From assembly GCF_000002995.4 (NCBI RefSeq), contig NW_025062479.1:14442721-14506720 (forward strand): 64,000 nucleotides of DNA, in the 5' to 3' direction. Below the pieces are notes generated by a model. The model had not been told where the DNA came from, made no database searches, and was given only the letters and a program-made list of their open reading frames with translations. Of the stretch, positions 38,353-50,754 are shown piece by piece. A program made the translations under genes and the position numbers. Position 1 is the stretch's first letter. The number at the start of each line of letters is the position of its first letter. The stretch comes from Brugia malayi (lineage: Eukaryota > Nematoda > Chromadorea > Rhabditida > Onchocercidae).

Positions 38353-40328
38353 ATGCCAAGGGTACAATGTCGAGAACGTTATCAGTTGCCTGTGAAATTT
38401 GATTTCCGTGTCTGGTTTCCCATGCATATGTCTGTACAGTTGAAACGTATGATTGGTAAATTGAGAACAGTTGATCTTATCATTGAAGTAAGTAGGTACT
38501 TTAAATAGTCTGAGTTACTACTCTTAAAGAATTGTTACTCCCTTCTACAAAACTATTATCTCTTCTGATGATGAACCTATGCTTCACAGTTGTAGCATGG
38601 ATAAGTGTTTCAAGCAGTTCATTTTTCAAATCTGATGTCGAATCCCAATTTTTTTTTTTTTTTTTTTTTGAATTTCTAGGTACATGATGCTCGAGTGCCA
38701 ATCACTGGACGTAATCCTCAGTTTTATTCGTCTTTATATGCCGTAAGACCACATATTCTTGTAATGAATAAAATGGATCTTATTAATGAGAATTTAAGGT
38801 TTGTTATGAAATTTTCTGAATACTTACATAAGTGTTCATAGTGTTCCAGATCTTCTTAACTTTGCTAGAATACATGAGTTAAAGTGTAATCTGTTAAAAT
38901 GGATTCAAATTCTGATCTTATCATAAATGATTTCACTCATTTTTCTTTCTTCAACTGTTATGAAGTTGCATTTTAAGAAAACCAATCGAAGATTATTATC
39001 GTGATAACGGTATAACGAATTTAGTATGGACAAACTGTAAAAAACGTCTCAAGAAACCACTCGTAGACTTACAAAATATGATGTTACGATGTCTTCGTGA
39101 AGAACCACGTTTCAATCGAACCGTAAAGACAGAATACCAGGTTGATGTTCCCGTTATGTCTCATTATTTAAAACTATAATCAACCAGCTGTTAAAAAATT
39201 TATTGTTGAAATAAGTAATTTTACTGCTGTCATTGAAAATTTTCGCCTATTAATAGTCAGCTATCAGCAACTATTAAAGAATATCGTAATTAAGCATAAT
39301 TCAAGAGTCAACGCATGTTTTGAGTTCTTAATATTTTTACTTAATCTTGCTTTGATGTGTAAAAAACTTCTTATGTTTTAGGTTATGATAGTAGGCATTC
39401 CTAATGTTGGCAAATCGTCACTGATTAACTCACTACGACTAACCAATCTTGGGAATAATCAGAAGGCTGTTGAGGAAGGTAAACCATTTCTTAGATCATT
39501 TCGAAATTACTACTACTATAAGACATATTAGAAAACTTTTTTTTAGTGAGTCAGACTGTTTGAGAATTTAAAACGATATTTGATGGGGATTACGTTTCGT
39601 AGTTAAGAAGCATTTATCAGAGAGCATCATGTTGTCTAATTAATTTAGTAATTAGATTGTTTGCAGTTCAATAATTACACAACTGCTATAATGTAAATAT
39701 CGTTTGAAAAAAAAGTGATTTTAAAAATTTGAGGTAGTAGACCAGGAGTAACAGTACGTGTTCAAAATCGTGTACGAATTTTTGATCAACCACCAATATA
39801 TATAGTGGACACACCGGGAGTATTGAATCCATTAGCACGAGATGCAGATGGTGCAATGAAATTGGCATTGTGCAATCTAATCTTGGAAAGTGCTACACAA
39901 ATTCACTATGTTGCTGACTATCTGCTGTACTGGTTAAACAAGTGTGTTCTTCAGAAACTATATTTCGTTTAGACTATCTAAGCCTACACTGAATACAACA
40001 CTCAGTAATGTCTTTACTTGTACCAAAAATAATTTCAGAAGTATCATCAGGGTACAATTCTATGAAAAATTGCAGGACAGGCGATTATTCTTATGTCGAA
40101 ATTTTCAATCTAAAAGATGGACCATCGGATAACATACAGAAAGTGTTGTTGGATATTTGTCAGTCTAATGATATTCGTTTTCAAAGCTATATTGCTGGAC
40201 AACGAGTCGAACGGTGGGATATTGATAGAGGAGCTAAATCGTTCACTGATATGTTTCGCAACAACAAACTACGTAATCACTGTTTAGATATTGATCTTTT
40301 ACAGGATTATACGAATAAAGATGAATAA
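38353..40328 (+). CDS. mtg-1: Mitochondrial GTPase 1 (MTG1/YlqF family)
   Basis: A circularly permuted GTPase that acts in assembly of the mitochondrial large ribosomal subunit. Six exons give 324 residues: 38353-38487, 38680-38798, 38978-39140, 39382-39478, 39734-39941 and 40076-40328. The G4 motif NKMD (75-78) precedes the P-loop GIPNVGKSS (144-152), the RPGVT G2 region (174-178) and the DTPG G3 motif (197-200). That order is diagnostic of the permuted YlqF/MTG1 class. EVHDARVPITGRNP and the C-terminal ADYLLYWLNK also match MTG1. The last exon was chosen at acceptor 40075/40076 because it alone keeps the frame through the long C-terminal reading frame. The early acceptor at 40039 gives a stop. 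The N-terminus is short and its import signal is not obvious. Confidence 0.93.
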
Positions 40329-41153
40329 GTATGTTAAAATGCAAATTAGATTACATGAAATCGAACGAAGTTCAGATATTTTTTGTTTTTATTACTTCCC
40401 TATCTCAACCAAATAGGGTGAATATACTTCATATCAATCATTTCTTCTTTAAGAAACAATTTTAAACAAATTTCAAGTTAATTCTAACGAACTATAGATT
40501 ATAGATTCATCATGTTTTCATTGTCATTTACTAACTTGGAAATTCCTAAACTCTGACAAATGAGATCCATTCTTCCTCTTTTATTTCTCACTGGGAAAGT
40601 AGGTTTCCAATTATCATAGCTCCATTTTTAGAATGAACTATGGCTGTCTCATAAAAAAGTTAAAAGCTTTGGAAAAGCTTGCATTTGGCAGAATGATTTC
40701 TGTTTTTTCGCATTACACATTTTTTCCCTGTTAAATGCTTCACATTACATTTTTTTTTTTCCTATAAAATATAAAGTAATAGAAAAAAAAGCATATATAT
40801 TCGATGATAAAAAATATCACTCGATTGCATTTTATGCATCATATATTCATTTCTGTATCGCACCTGAAAAAAAGCAAAGGTTGCAATTGTATGACAAGAA
40901 TACGTGCTCATAATATTAGGATAAAAGTACAATCAATCATTCCAGTTAACCAATCTTATTTCTGCAACAGTCCCAGTAGTTTCTAATCTTTTTGTTTATA
41001 AATAAAGAAAAAAAAATATTTTTGGATGACTAGAAATCGTAAAATTTAGTGCAACAACAAAGAAAACTCCCAAACACTCAGATTAAATCATCATTACAAA
41101 TGTTTAGTTTCAGTTTCAATAAATGTTTAATGTTATATGAACAATTATTAAAA
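40329..41153. other. Convergent intergenic region between mtg-1 and the glutaredoxin gene
   Basis: The 3' ends of two convergent genes face each other here. There is an AATAAA at about 41001 on the plus strand. The segment from about 40,940 rightwards has a decayed relative at about 45,330 (see the pseudogene fragment). No gene was seen. Confidence 0.6.
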
Positions 41154-44100
41154 TCAACTCGTACCGGCTTCTTTCAACAATTTTTCTAGACGTCCATCCT
41201 TTTGTGCAGCTACCGTGTCATCACCACCTCCAATGCATTTTCCACCAATAAAAACACGTGGAACTGATCTGGCTCCTGTTAACTGCAGTAATATATCCTA
41301 AAAAAAAAAAAAAAAAAAAAGAAAAAAAAGAAAAGAAAGAAACAAACGACAATAAGTAATAAAAAATATAAACATTAGTCTCCGCATAGTCAGGTCTGTT
41401 AACAACTTTTATACAAACCGTTCAGGCATATATTTATTTTAAGAGTAGCTAGGTCGGATCCAGTACTGTTCGTATTTTGTGGCTTATTTTCACTATATTT
41501 TAATGATTAGATGCTGTTTACGGTATTTTTTGAGGTTTTTGTTTATGATCGCCTTATGTGTTTCATTTTTATATGTTGCATTGTGTTTCTTTTGATGGTT
41601 TATTATGATTGTCATTTTTTTTCGTTTTTTTCTTCGTTCGCACTAATATAATTTTTTTCTTATGCATTTTGCTGGCATACAAGATAAACCTCGTAAGGTT
41701 TCCGACTATCCTTACTGCTAATTCTCTATTCCAGGTACATTCTTCTTTCGGTTCTATTATTAATTTTATTATTTTATTGGTTAAATTGTTTAATTATTTG
41801 TTGATTGAATCTATTCTTTTAAGTATTTCTTTTTATAATAGACAAATATATATGTGATGGAACAAATTATTTGTTAGTAATAAATTACTAACAATACAAT
41901 AGCACAACAACATTTAATAAATCTGTTATTAAACGAAGTACTTTCCACGTAACGTAATGAAGTTGACAAAGCTCACCTGGATTTTATCGCAATCCTCTCT
42001 TTCGTCCAGTTCAATAATTTTATATAAATCACCGCGCATCCGAAATGTACTTAGTGCTCGCTTTGCATTCCTGAATTGACAAAAATGTGAGGAAATTTTA
42101 TGTGTAAAATAAAAAGTAATAATAATAAAACATTTTCGCGTCATAAGTACAATGAGTGACCTTTAGGCTTGAAACGAAACTGCATACCAAGCATAATTGT
42201 AAATTAGCACCCAGAAGAAATTTCTTTCATTTAAATGAAAAAATTTTTTAAACAAGTTGTTCCATTTATTGATTAGACTTTCAGTGACTTTCAATAGTAG
42301 CGACATCTTTTTGATTTACTCAAATTAACGAAATATATTTGTTGTCATGTTTCGTTATTATCCCATATTTATCATAATATTAGCCTAATGTAATAAGCAA
42401 AATGAATTTATAATCACGATCATGATTTTTGTTGCAGAAATAGTTACAAATAATCAAAACATACTTGCAATATGGGCAATAGCTTTTACTAAAAATAACA
42501 ACCGGAGTTGATTTTGTTAAACTGGTAACAAATGTGTATGGATCTATATTTACATTCGATGTTCCTGATGATGTCTGAAATAATTGAACGATTAACTTAA
42601 TCCTAGTATTATTTGTAATATTAATTCATTTTCTTTATTACTTGATGAAATATTCCAATAAAATAAAAACTAATAACGCAATATTTATAATAAATATTAC
42701 CATAATTCCTTGTAGATGCTCTTGTTTCTTTACTTTCAAATGTTTATGTACTTCGACTACTTTATTATTCAATTCCTGTTGAGCTTTTTCACGAGCTATT
42801 CGTATACGATTACCGTATGCTTCTTGTAGTTCAGCGTCCAAAATATTTTTTAAACATCGCGAAATTTTTTCCAATTTAAGATATTTTTTTAATGAAAAAA
42901 TTGCTTATCCATAATAAATTAAATATATTTTATTAAGAATAATTACTGAAAACGTATGATCCAACAAGAATGGATGATTTCGAATTTCTGCATAATTGAA
43001 AAAAAAAAAAAAGATCAGTTTTTATTTAACTATTGCTATCAGTAACAAAATACATCATTACTGAGAATGATATCAATAAGCTCTAATAACCATTTCTCTA
43101 AAAACTTGTCATAAAGAAACTTTCTCAAAACAGCACATGATAATCTATCAAGAATTTGTTTTACGGCTTCGTTTTTTTTTTTCGCAATTTCGACTCAAAA
43201 ATTATAAAATTTATAAAATGGATATAATTTGCTTATTAAAAATGAATAAAATGAACACATCAGACCAAATTTTTTCCTTCTTTCTAGCTCCTTTCTCTGT
43301 TGAATATCTTGATAGAACGATAAGATGAATTTTTTATACACAAAGTGAAATACTATAAGAGTTCCCAATATCAACCAACCGTACTCCACGAAAATATCTG
43401 CAATAACGATTTAAGTTTTAGAACATCTAATAACTTGATTAAGATTACAATGATTTACGGTTAGCAGTGTCATTTTTTAAATGTAGCATAATACAATTTT
43501 ATCTCACAGCTAACTGAGCCATTAATGGAAGAAAGAATGAAAATAACAGTACTGAGTTAAACTGAAGCACGAAAATTATTTATTCTAATAATTATATGTA
43601 ATCATCACTAGCAACAAAAAAGCATAAATGATTGCTTTTTTCTTTTTTTAAAAGGATAAATTAAAATTAATGATACTTCAATCTACGCAAATAATCAAGT
43701 ACTGTTGAAAACATAATTTTGTTGAGTATGGCTAAAATTTCAATTATCAAACATTTCGAGTTAATTAACTTCAACTTCAATTAAGAAAAATTAACCTCAC
43801 GAAATAAAATTTCAGACGAAACTAAAATTCATACACCTAAAAAAAAAAAAAAAAAAATTGTGTTAAATAATCTGTGCATTTAATATGAGACGAAAAAAAG
43901 TATGAAATACAATGATTTTCAGTGTGATAAAATGCACATACACATATTATTGATTAGCAGTAACATTCAATGATCAATTTAATTAGGCAAATTTTTGTTT
44001 CAATTTAATTATTTCATGGAAAAGCTACGTTTTAAACACATGAATGGGTTTAAGGAAGAAAAACTGCAAAAGTTTCAAAAGTTAGAAAAATTTTTTTTTT

Positions 44101-44310
44101 TGTCCTGAAATAAAAGAAAAAACGAAAAGAAAACTAATAATACCATACATTGATATAAAATTATCAGAAAAAAGTTAAAAAGTCGAAATATATTTGCAAA
44201 TTCAGCATGTTCTTAGCATGTTTATATTCTTGACGTACTCAATGTTTGATGAGTGTTGAACACATCTTCACTAAAATCTTACTTATAATGGAATTGAACG
44301 GTGGTGACAT
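41154..44310 (-). CDS. Membrane-anchored glutaredoxin with a selenoprotein-S-like N-terminus
   Basis: Seven exons can be joined in one frame to about 252 residues: 44283-44310, 43259-43397, 42947-42987, 42701-42903, 42465-42574, 41977-42070 and 41154-41297. The first two encode MSPPFNSIIN and then one membrane span, YGWLILGTLIVFHFVYKKF. This resembles the YGW-led single span of SELENOS/VIMP, the ERAD membrane protein that binds p97. A charged helix follows (AREKAQQELNNKVVEVHKHL), also SELENOS-like. The C-terminal three exons are a dithiol glutaredoxin: VVIFSKSYCPYCKNAKRAL (active site CPYC), SVPRVFIGG with the cis-proline, and CIGGGDDT. The glutaredoxin part is secure. The middle is not: exon 3 is only 41 bp, exon 4 has a weak acceptor, and a six-exon variant that skips exon 3 also stays in frame. 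Two adjacent genes cannot be fully excluded. No Sec codon is needed. Confidence 0.65.
41871..41894. other. Perfect 10-bp stem-loop in a glutaredoxin-gene intron
   Basis: TTGTTAGTAA and its exact complement flank the 4-nt loop TAAA, inside the intron between the last two exons. Confidence 0.8.
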
Positions 44311-45392
44311 TATAAAGAACAAGTTTCTATGGCAATTTCGAAATTTCTTCCGATGTCTTCCTCGTAGGCGAACTTTGCTGAAAGAGAAACTGCTCTTAAA
44401 AAAATCAGAAAGAAAATTGCTTTAAATTTCACTATAAAAATTAATTATAACTCGTGCTAAAGTTAGTAAATCATAATATTTAGGAATAGAAGCATTCAAT
44501 AACTTATAGAAAGGAAATCATTTTTTACAAAGTTATTGAAAGAATATCAACATAGGAACTTGTTTAATAATTTTCGCCTTTTGCAACAGATTTCACTGCA
44601 GCACGAAAATTTTAAATCAATGAATTAACTGTAAGGAATGAAATTTGGTAAATACGCCAACTAATTTTTATCATTCCTTGTTGCAAAAAAAAAAAAAAAA
44701 AAGAGTACCCTACTCCAACCATTCATTTGTTCCCATCCATTTTTCATTCAACTAATTCCTTTCTCCTCAATAACATCCTCTGCTTACTATTCTTTACTTT
44801 CCTATCGAATAAAACATGAATAATTTATTTGCTAATCAAACAGCGAACGACAATGCTTCTTTTATTTTTTAAAATCCTTTTATTTCTTTCCATTTGCAAT
44901 TGCAGCAATCTATCCTTCTTTTTTCTTCTAATTTGACTTAAAAATATTTCATCAATTTTTTGCTTCAAAGAAATAACAAGGCAATGATAGTAACACTAAT
45001 TACAAAACGATCTTCACAAATTATGGAAAAATACAAAAATGTAATAAAAAATTTTTCATAAGATAGATACAGTTATTTGAAATACAAAATTTTAGATAGA
45101 AGAAATCAAACTCTCACAATATTCATCATATATTTCCTACTAATTACTAGTAATAAAAAGAAAGATTAAATAAGACGAAGGATTGCAATCACAATTGCTC
45201 AGTGACAATAACTATCACTCGATGATGTATCACATCCAAAAACACTATTAGTATTAGTTATACCAATAAAAAAAAAAAAACACACTAATAGTGATAGTAA
45301 CAGAACAAAAGGCATAACTCGTCATTTCAACCATCAGTCTTATTCCACAATATCTTAATCTTAGTCCTTTCCTAATATTTTTCTGGATAAGA
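44311..45392. other. Intergenic DNA upstream of the glutaredoxin gene
   Basis: This is the presumed promoter region of the SELENOS-like/glutaredoxin gene. A poly-A run lies at about 44685-44702. No gene was seen. Towards 45.3 kb it merges with sequence related to 40.9-41.1 kb. Confidence 0.6.
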
Positions 45393-45797
45393 AAACTAGT
45401 AAAATTTAGTCCAACAACGCATTAAAATCCAACACTGGATGATACCCGTTATCAGCAACTAATATTAATCAAGATATTATTACAGTATACTCTACAAAAG
45501 CAGAACAGTACGAAATACAAACAGCTAATCTCTACATAATTAGACCTGCTAATTAACAACTTTTATACAAACTGCTACATATATATATATTCAAGACAGA
45601 GACAAACTATCTGTTACTAGCAACACAACATAAACTATATAGCACAACATTTCGTAAATTAGCTACCAAACAAACTACTTTCCATGCATCAGAGAGAGGT
45701 TGACAAAGGTCACTTGCACTTTATCGCAATCCTCTCAATGAATTTTATATAGATCATCGCGCTTTTGAAATGTATTTAGTGGTTGCTTCGCACTCCT
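45393..45797 (-). pseudogene. Decayed duplicate of part of the glutaredoxin gene (exon 6 and flanks)
   Basis: The segment 45714-45795 matches glutaredoxin exon 6 (41977-42070), including both splice borders. It carries several substitutions, a deletion of about 15 bp and a resulting in-frame stop after YKIH. The flanks match too. AAATTTAGTCCAACAAC near 45406 resembles the sequence near 41045, and TTAACAACTTTTATACAAAC at 45553 matches 41399. The CPYC exon and the final exon are not recognisable here. Directly to its right begins the degenerate 3' end of the second zinc-finger gene copy. I infer a remnant of an old duplication whose breakpoint lay inside the glutaredoxin gene. Confidence 0.7.
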
Positions 45798-46915
45798 AAA
45801 ATATTTTTGCATGAAAAGTATTCCTGACAAAAGAATAGAGATATGTTTCTGATAAAATTAATAAAATAACACTGAAGAACTCTGAATATTTAAATATAGT
45901 AGGTTACTTCAACTTGTCTCTGTATTACAAAACATTGCCTAGCAGTAAATAATCTGTTGATGCAAGATGAAATTTATTTCACTGCTTATATTGCATGTGA
46001 ATATATCGCAAAAGGAAAATGAATCACATCCACATTGTGAGCAATGTGCAAACAACTCATAACATGCAGTTGCCTTATTATAATTTGGTCTTTAAATAAA
46101 TGAAGCGGTAGCAATCCCATCCCCAAAATTAATCAAATAAAACGAAACCTTCGTAATACCAACATGAATGGCCAGGAATTCTATGAAGAGTAATGCACAA
46201 CAGAGTAATGATACGCACTAGTTTATGTTGGTATAAGGCTTCTCCTTTACTTGAAAGTATTCCAGAAGTGTCTTTTCAAGAATTAAAATAGGAACAACTC
46301 CAAACAATTTTCTAGAATTTTCATTAGTAAGACTAACTGATATGCTCGCAATAATGTCACCACATTGTATGCGATTATGAGTATTTGATGCGCCATCATT
46401 TGAAGGTGAAGCAGGACGGATGAACGAGAAAAAAAGATCACGCTGTGTTTCAGTAAGGTAGACAGGAATTTCTGAGAGATCCTTTGGAAGAGATGCTTCA
46501 CCATTTGAATAGCGTACAATCTGAAGAAAATTTTAAAAAAGTGCAAGAAAAAAAAATTTTCTCAAATTCCCGCAGACTGATTTGAACATGAAATTAATGT
46601 CACAGTGTCAAATGAACATTGCCAGTTGATGCACTAAAGTTTCATTTTTTTGAGTTGTTTTTTATCAGGGAAATAATCAACCCACCATAACTTCATCATT
46701 ATTTTCTCGGATTGTTGAAAGATCTTGCTTGCGACGAGACTGCGACGCAGGACGCCCATCAACTGATGTTACGTTTGTGCTGGCACTTGTTGTCTGTCCC
46801 CTTGTATCTTTCGAGGCCATTTCTTTTCCATCTGCAATTCCCTTTATTTCTAGCAAGAATTCCCATATATTCACGTTCTATGATATAGATCATCATCATA
46901 AAAGTATGACTAACC

Positions 46916-47430
46916 AGACAACAAATCATCTCCATATTTCATCCTTCGAGCTCGTGGAGTATACTGTAAACGACAAGTTTTTTTGGTCTGAAAGTAGCAG
47001 CGAAATGTCAACAACAAATTGATAAGTCATATTAATGGTCGAAAACATTAGTAGTAAATTAATAACGAAAACACTACCATTATATCTTTGGCACATTCCG
47101 CACCAGTTGAAGATAAGGGAAGCGGCGATTGTACTGCACCATCGTTCAATTCGTGGCTATTGCTCGCAACGCTGCTATAACAAACAAATAGAATTTTTCT
47201 AAGATTTGTCTTAGATTGCTAAGCATGAGACAGATCAAAAACATATCACAATGTCTGAGAACTAACTATGCGTTTTCATTTGGCGCAGGAGTCGAAGAGT
47301 TCGATGTTTCTTCGCTGCTTGCCTCCGACTGAATACCAGGAATGGCACTAGAAGGTTCAGTAGGTGTTGAGCGTCGACTATTCGCACTTTTAACACATTT
47401 TGGTTGGGTCCCTGATGGCGATCGACTTTG
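46916..47430. repeat. Conversion block C, copy 2 (pairs with 26559-27073)
   Basis: Read as identical to the partner over 515 bp, exons and introns alike. Beyond the right edge, copy 2 lacks the 27-bp segment that encodes an extra serine/arginine stretch in copy 1. Confidence 0.85.
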
Positions 47431-48378
47431 ATTCCTTGGCTGTGCATATTCCAAATCTATATCATCGTCATCTCGATGAATGCGTTTGTTTCTAAATTTC
47501 ATAAATGAACATGAAGTTATGAAAAATAAAAATCTCAGCATTACTGTATTTCAGAAACTCATAACAAGTTTATAATAATATACAAGTGCATAAAAAAAAA
47601 AAAAAAATCTTTAATAACAGAATCATTACTTAAAACCGGTAACATAGTTTTCATCAATCCAATTTGGTTTACGACGATGACGTGAAGGGCGTCGTTTACG
47701 ACTATCTTCAGCCTGAAAAAAAAAAAAAAAAATTTTGCATAACCACATATATATGTCATTGACGATGCAGCAGTGACCAGATACATACTTCGTCACTATT
47801 TCCACTCACATCATCTTTCTTCGGTGTGTGCCCAGCTTTTGGTTTCGGTTTACTTTCTCTACCACGTTTCTTCGGCTGTTCAGTCTCGTGCTTCTTGTTA
47901 TCGTCATTTCCTTCCGAAGTCTTGAAAAAATCAAGTTTATAATACGTAGTTGGCGCACAGCAAAAAACAATGTTCAGTACCGGAATATTATTTAAGATCT
48001 AAATAGTTTTCCCAAAACAATTTGATTTACAATGTTGACGTGATGGACGTTGTTTACGGTCCAATTTCTCCTTTCCAATGACTGCAACTGCTAAATGTTC
48101 CTTAGTTGTTGTCTTATGACTTCTTAGATGCATACCTTGCAGAAACCAGATACTTGACCAGTCGATATATTTTCCACCATTCGTTTACGCGCTGTGCGAA
48201 GGCGAATCGAAGGCACATCCTTTTTCTTTTTCGAAACTGACGGATCCAATTTTGCAAACTTAAAAACGGATTTTTTCCTGCTAATGTTTGCAGTATAACT
48301 TTTCGAAAAATTAGTGCAACGTTAAAACAAACCTGCTCCGTCTTTCCGTAACTAAGATGTGGACGCTCTTTCGATCGT

Positions 48379-49684
48379 ACTTGCAACCTCGAAGAAGATT
48401 CATTCTAAATTCGAAACTATCTTTATCTCTCATATCTTGTTTCATTCAAACTTTTTTCTACCAATGTTTAGGTTCCCGTTTTCTCTCCCGTTTATGCAGT
48501 TAAAACATTCCTTAAAATGAATCACACAACTTACAGATAAATCTTGTGCATTTAACTCATATTTGCTGTCCTCCAACAATGGAGCCTTTTCGACATCACC
48601 ACACACAACCGCAATGATGTAATCCACACGATCCTTTACTGCCTGGAAGTTATACCTGTGTTATGAAAGACATAACGGTGATCCTAAAAAAATAGTTACA
48701 GTGACAAAATATACCAATTCAATATTTTCAGCCTCCATATTTGCCATCAGTTCTAGTACAGGAGCTGAGTCATACCCAATCTCTTCCGATCCATCAGACG
48801 ACTCTTCCGTCTCAAGAAAATCATCGGATAATGGACTCAAGCTTCGTCCCCGCATTAGTACTATCTTAAAGAAAAAATTTCCAGAAGATTAATGAAAGTC
48901 TGTTAAAGCTTTATTACAGCTGTGTATCAAGCTTAAACTATAGGTAACAAGTAAAAGCAAAATAATTTCTACCTTTGCCTGCTTTCCCTTTCGGCCTCGT
49001 TTAAGTTCTTCTGATGTCAAACGTGCTGTAACGTGTTCTTGATAATAGTGTTCGTGCGCACTTTTCAGATGATCGATCAGTGCAGTGTAACTGAAATATT
49101 AGCAACAGTGTATGACAAAGATCTTTGCAGCTATAGATAAGTGTCACAAGATGCATTTGAATATTTATAATCAGCAACAACACGTACGTCTGAGATTCAA
49201 AATCACACAGATAACATGGGATTCGCTTGTTCGATGTAGCACGGCGATTATGTTTTACAGTAAGATGATATGCAAACGTGAAGAGTGATGAAAACGGTTG
49301 TTTTTCCTTGCAGTCACTGTGTGAGCAAGTAAGCAAGCTCAAATCAACCATCATTGCTTGATATTTGCCCATACGTTCCAAGATTTTAAGCTGAAATTGC
49401 AAAAAAACATTAAAAAGATTTGCAAGCCATGCAAATTGATCTCCAAAAAAAAAAAAAGAAACAAAAACAAAATAAAATACTTCTTCCGTTCCGACTTTCC
49501 GAGCGACACCATTCTTTGCGCTATCACCTTTACGATTTCGCAAATTCATTTCTCGATATCGACTTGAATTGTCCTGGGGAATAACAACCGCAACACGATC
49601 TGCTGGTACCGTATCCACTGTTACCAATGCATGAGGGATTGATTCCATGATCTCGAAAGGTTTACCTCATTCATATTTTGGTTT
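48379..49684. repeat. Conversion block D, copy 2 (pairs with 27962-29267)
   Basis: Identical by eye across 1.3 kb, intron homopolymers included. Outside the block, exons 3-4 and 11-13 differ at many codons. Confidence 0.87.
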
Positions 49685-50754
49685 AAATTTTTTTTAATTC
49701 AATTTTTTCAATTCCATCCTACTATTTCGAAAAAGTTACATGCAGCCCTGCTGTTGTTGCCATGCCACAAGAGATACGGGGAAGTGTGTATAATTCCAAA
49801 TTGTGCTGTAAACAAATCCATACGGAATGGATCTAACCTAATTACCGACTTGAATTTCTAATCTATCATTCCGCCGCACACAGATATCGCGCCGCAAGAT
49901 AGCTAATACAAGGTTTAACTGGTTGCTATAAGTGGACTAACTTCCGTGTTCGACAGCGGTAATGAACACTGTTTTGAGTGTTTGACGACATGGCTAAAAT
50001 TCGTACGTTTGAAATTAGTTTTGGTGCGTTTTAGAGGCTGTGATTCGGTTTTTGTGCCAGACGATGTTCCTGCCTCTCCTCTGTTTTGCTGCTGTAATGT
50101 TCTTTCCTTTTTACTTTGGTCGCCGTCTCGAAGTTCTGAAATGGATTATTTCTATTGTAAGTATATCATTTTTAGTTCCTACCGCTATTTCATATACCTT
50201 TTAAACTACAAGATTTCCTTACTTAATATCTAATAAATAAGTATAACTATAGAAAGATTCACTTTTAGTGTGTCTTAATTTTAATTGACAGTAACTTCAG
50301 TGATTTTTGGAAATATAATTTTTGAATTGAATAACATCCCCTATATTTCTTCTTTTCAAAAAGTGTTTACCTGCAAGTGCTTTTTCGGCAAACTCTAGGG
50401 CAGCAGTACAGAAGGCCGATGCAGCAGTTGAACATGACATACGACAATAGAAACGTTTATGCGTCACATAGTCCAAATAATCACGAAAAAAATTGCCGCA
50501 ACAACTATAATGCTACCACCGAAAATCAAAACTTTCATTTTACAATTAATTTCGGAAAAATAAAAAAAGCTTACACAACACAACTTGCAAACTAAATCAA
50601 ACTATTGACACAAATAACTGCAAATCCTCAAATAATATTAAAAATGAACTTACCGACATTCGAGAACAATACTGCATTCGTTTGCCAATAAATATCTCAC
50701 TTCAGCGGTAGAATTGTTGTATATATCTATTAAACCAATAACACCATCCAATCT

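Noticed and set aside
40040..40075. Earlier acceptor for the last mtg-1 exon
   Set aside because: It leads to a stop codon. Only acceptor 40075/40076 keeps the conserved C-terminal frame.
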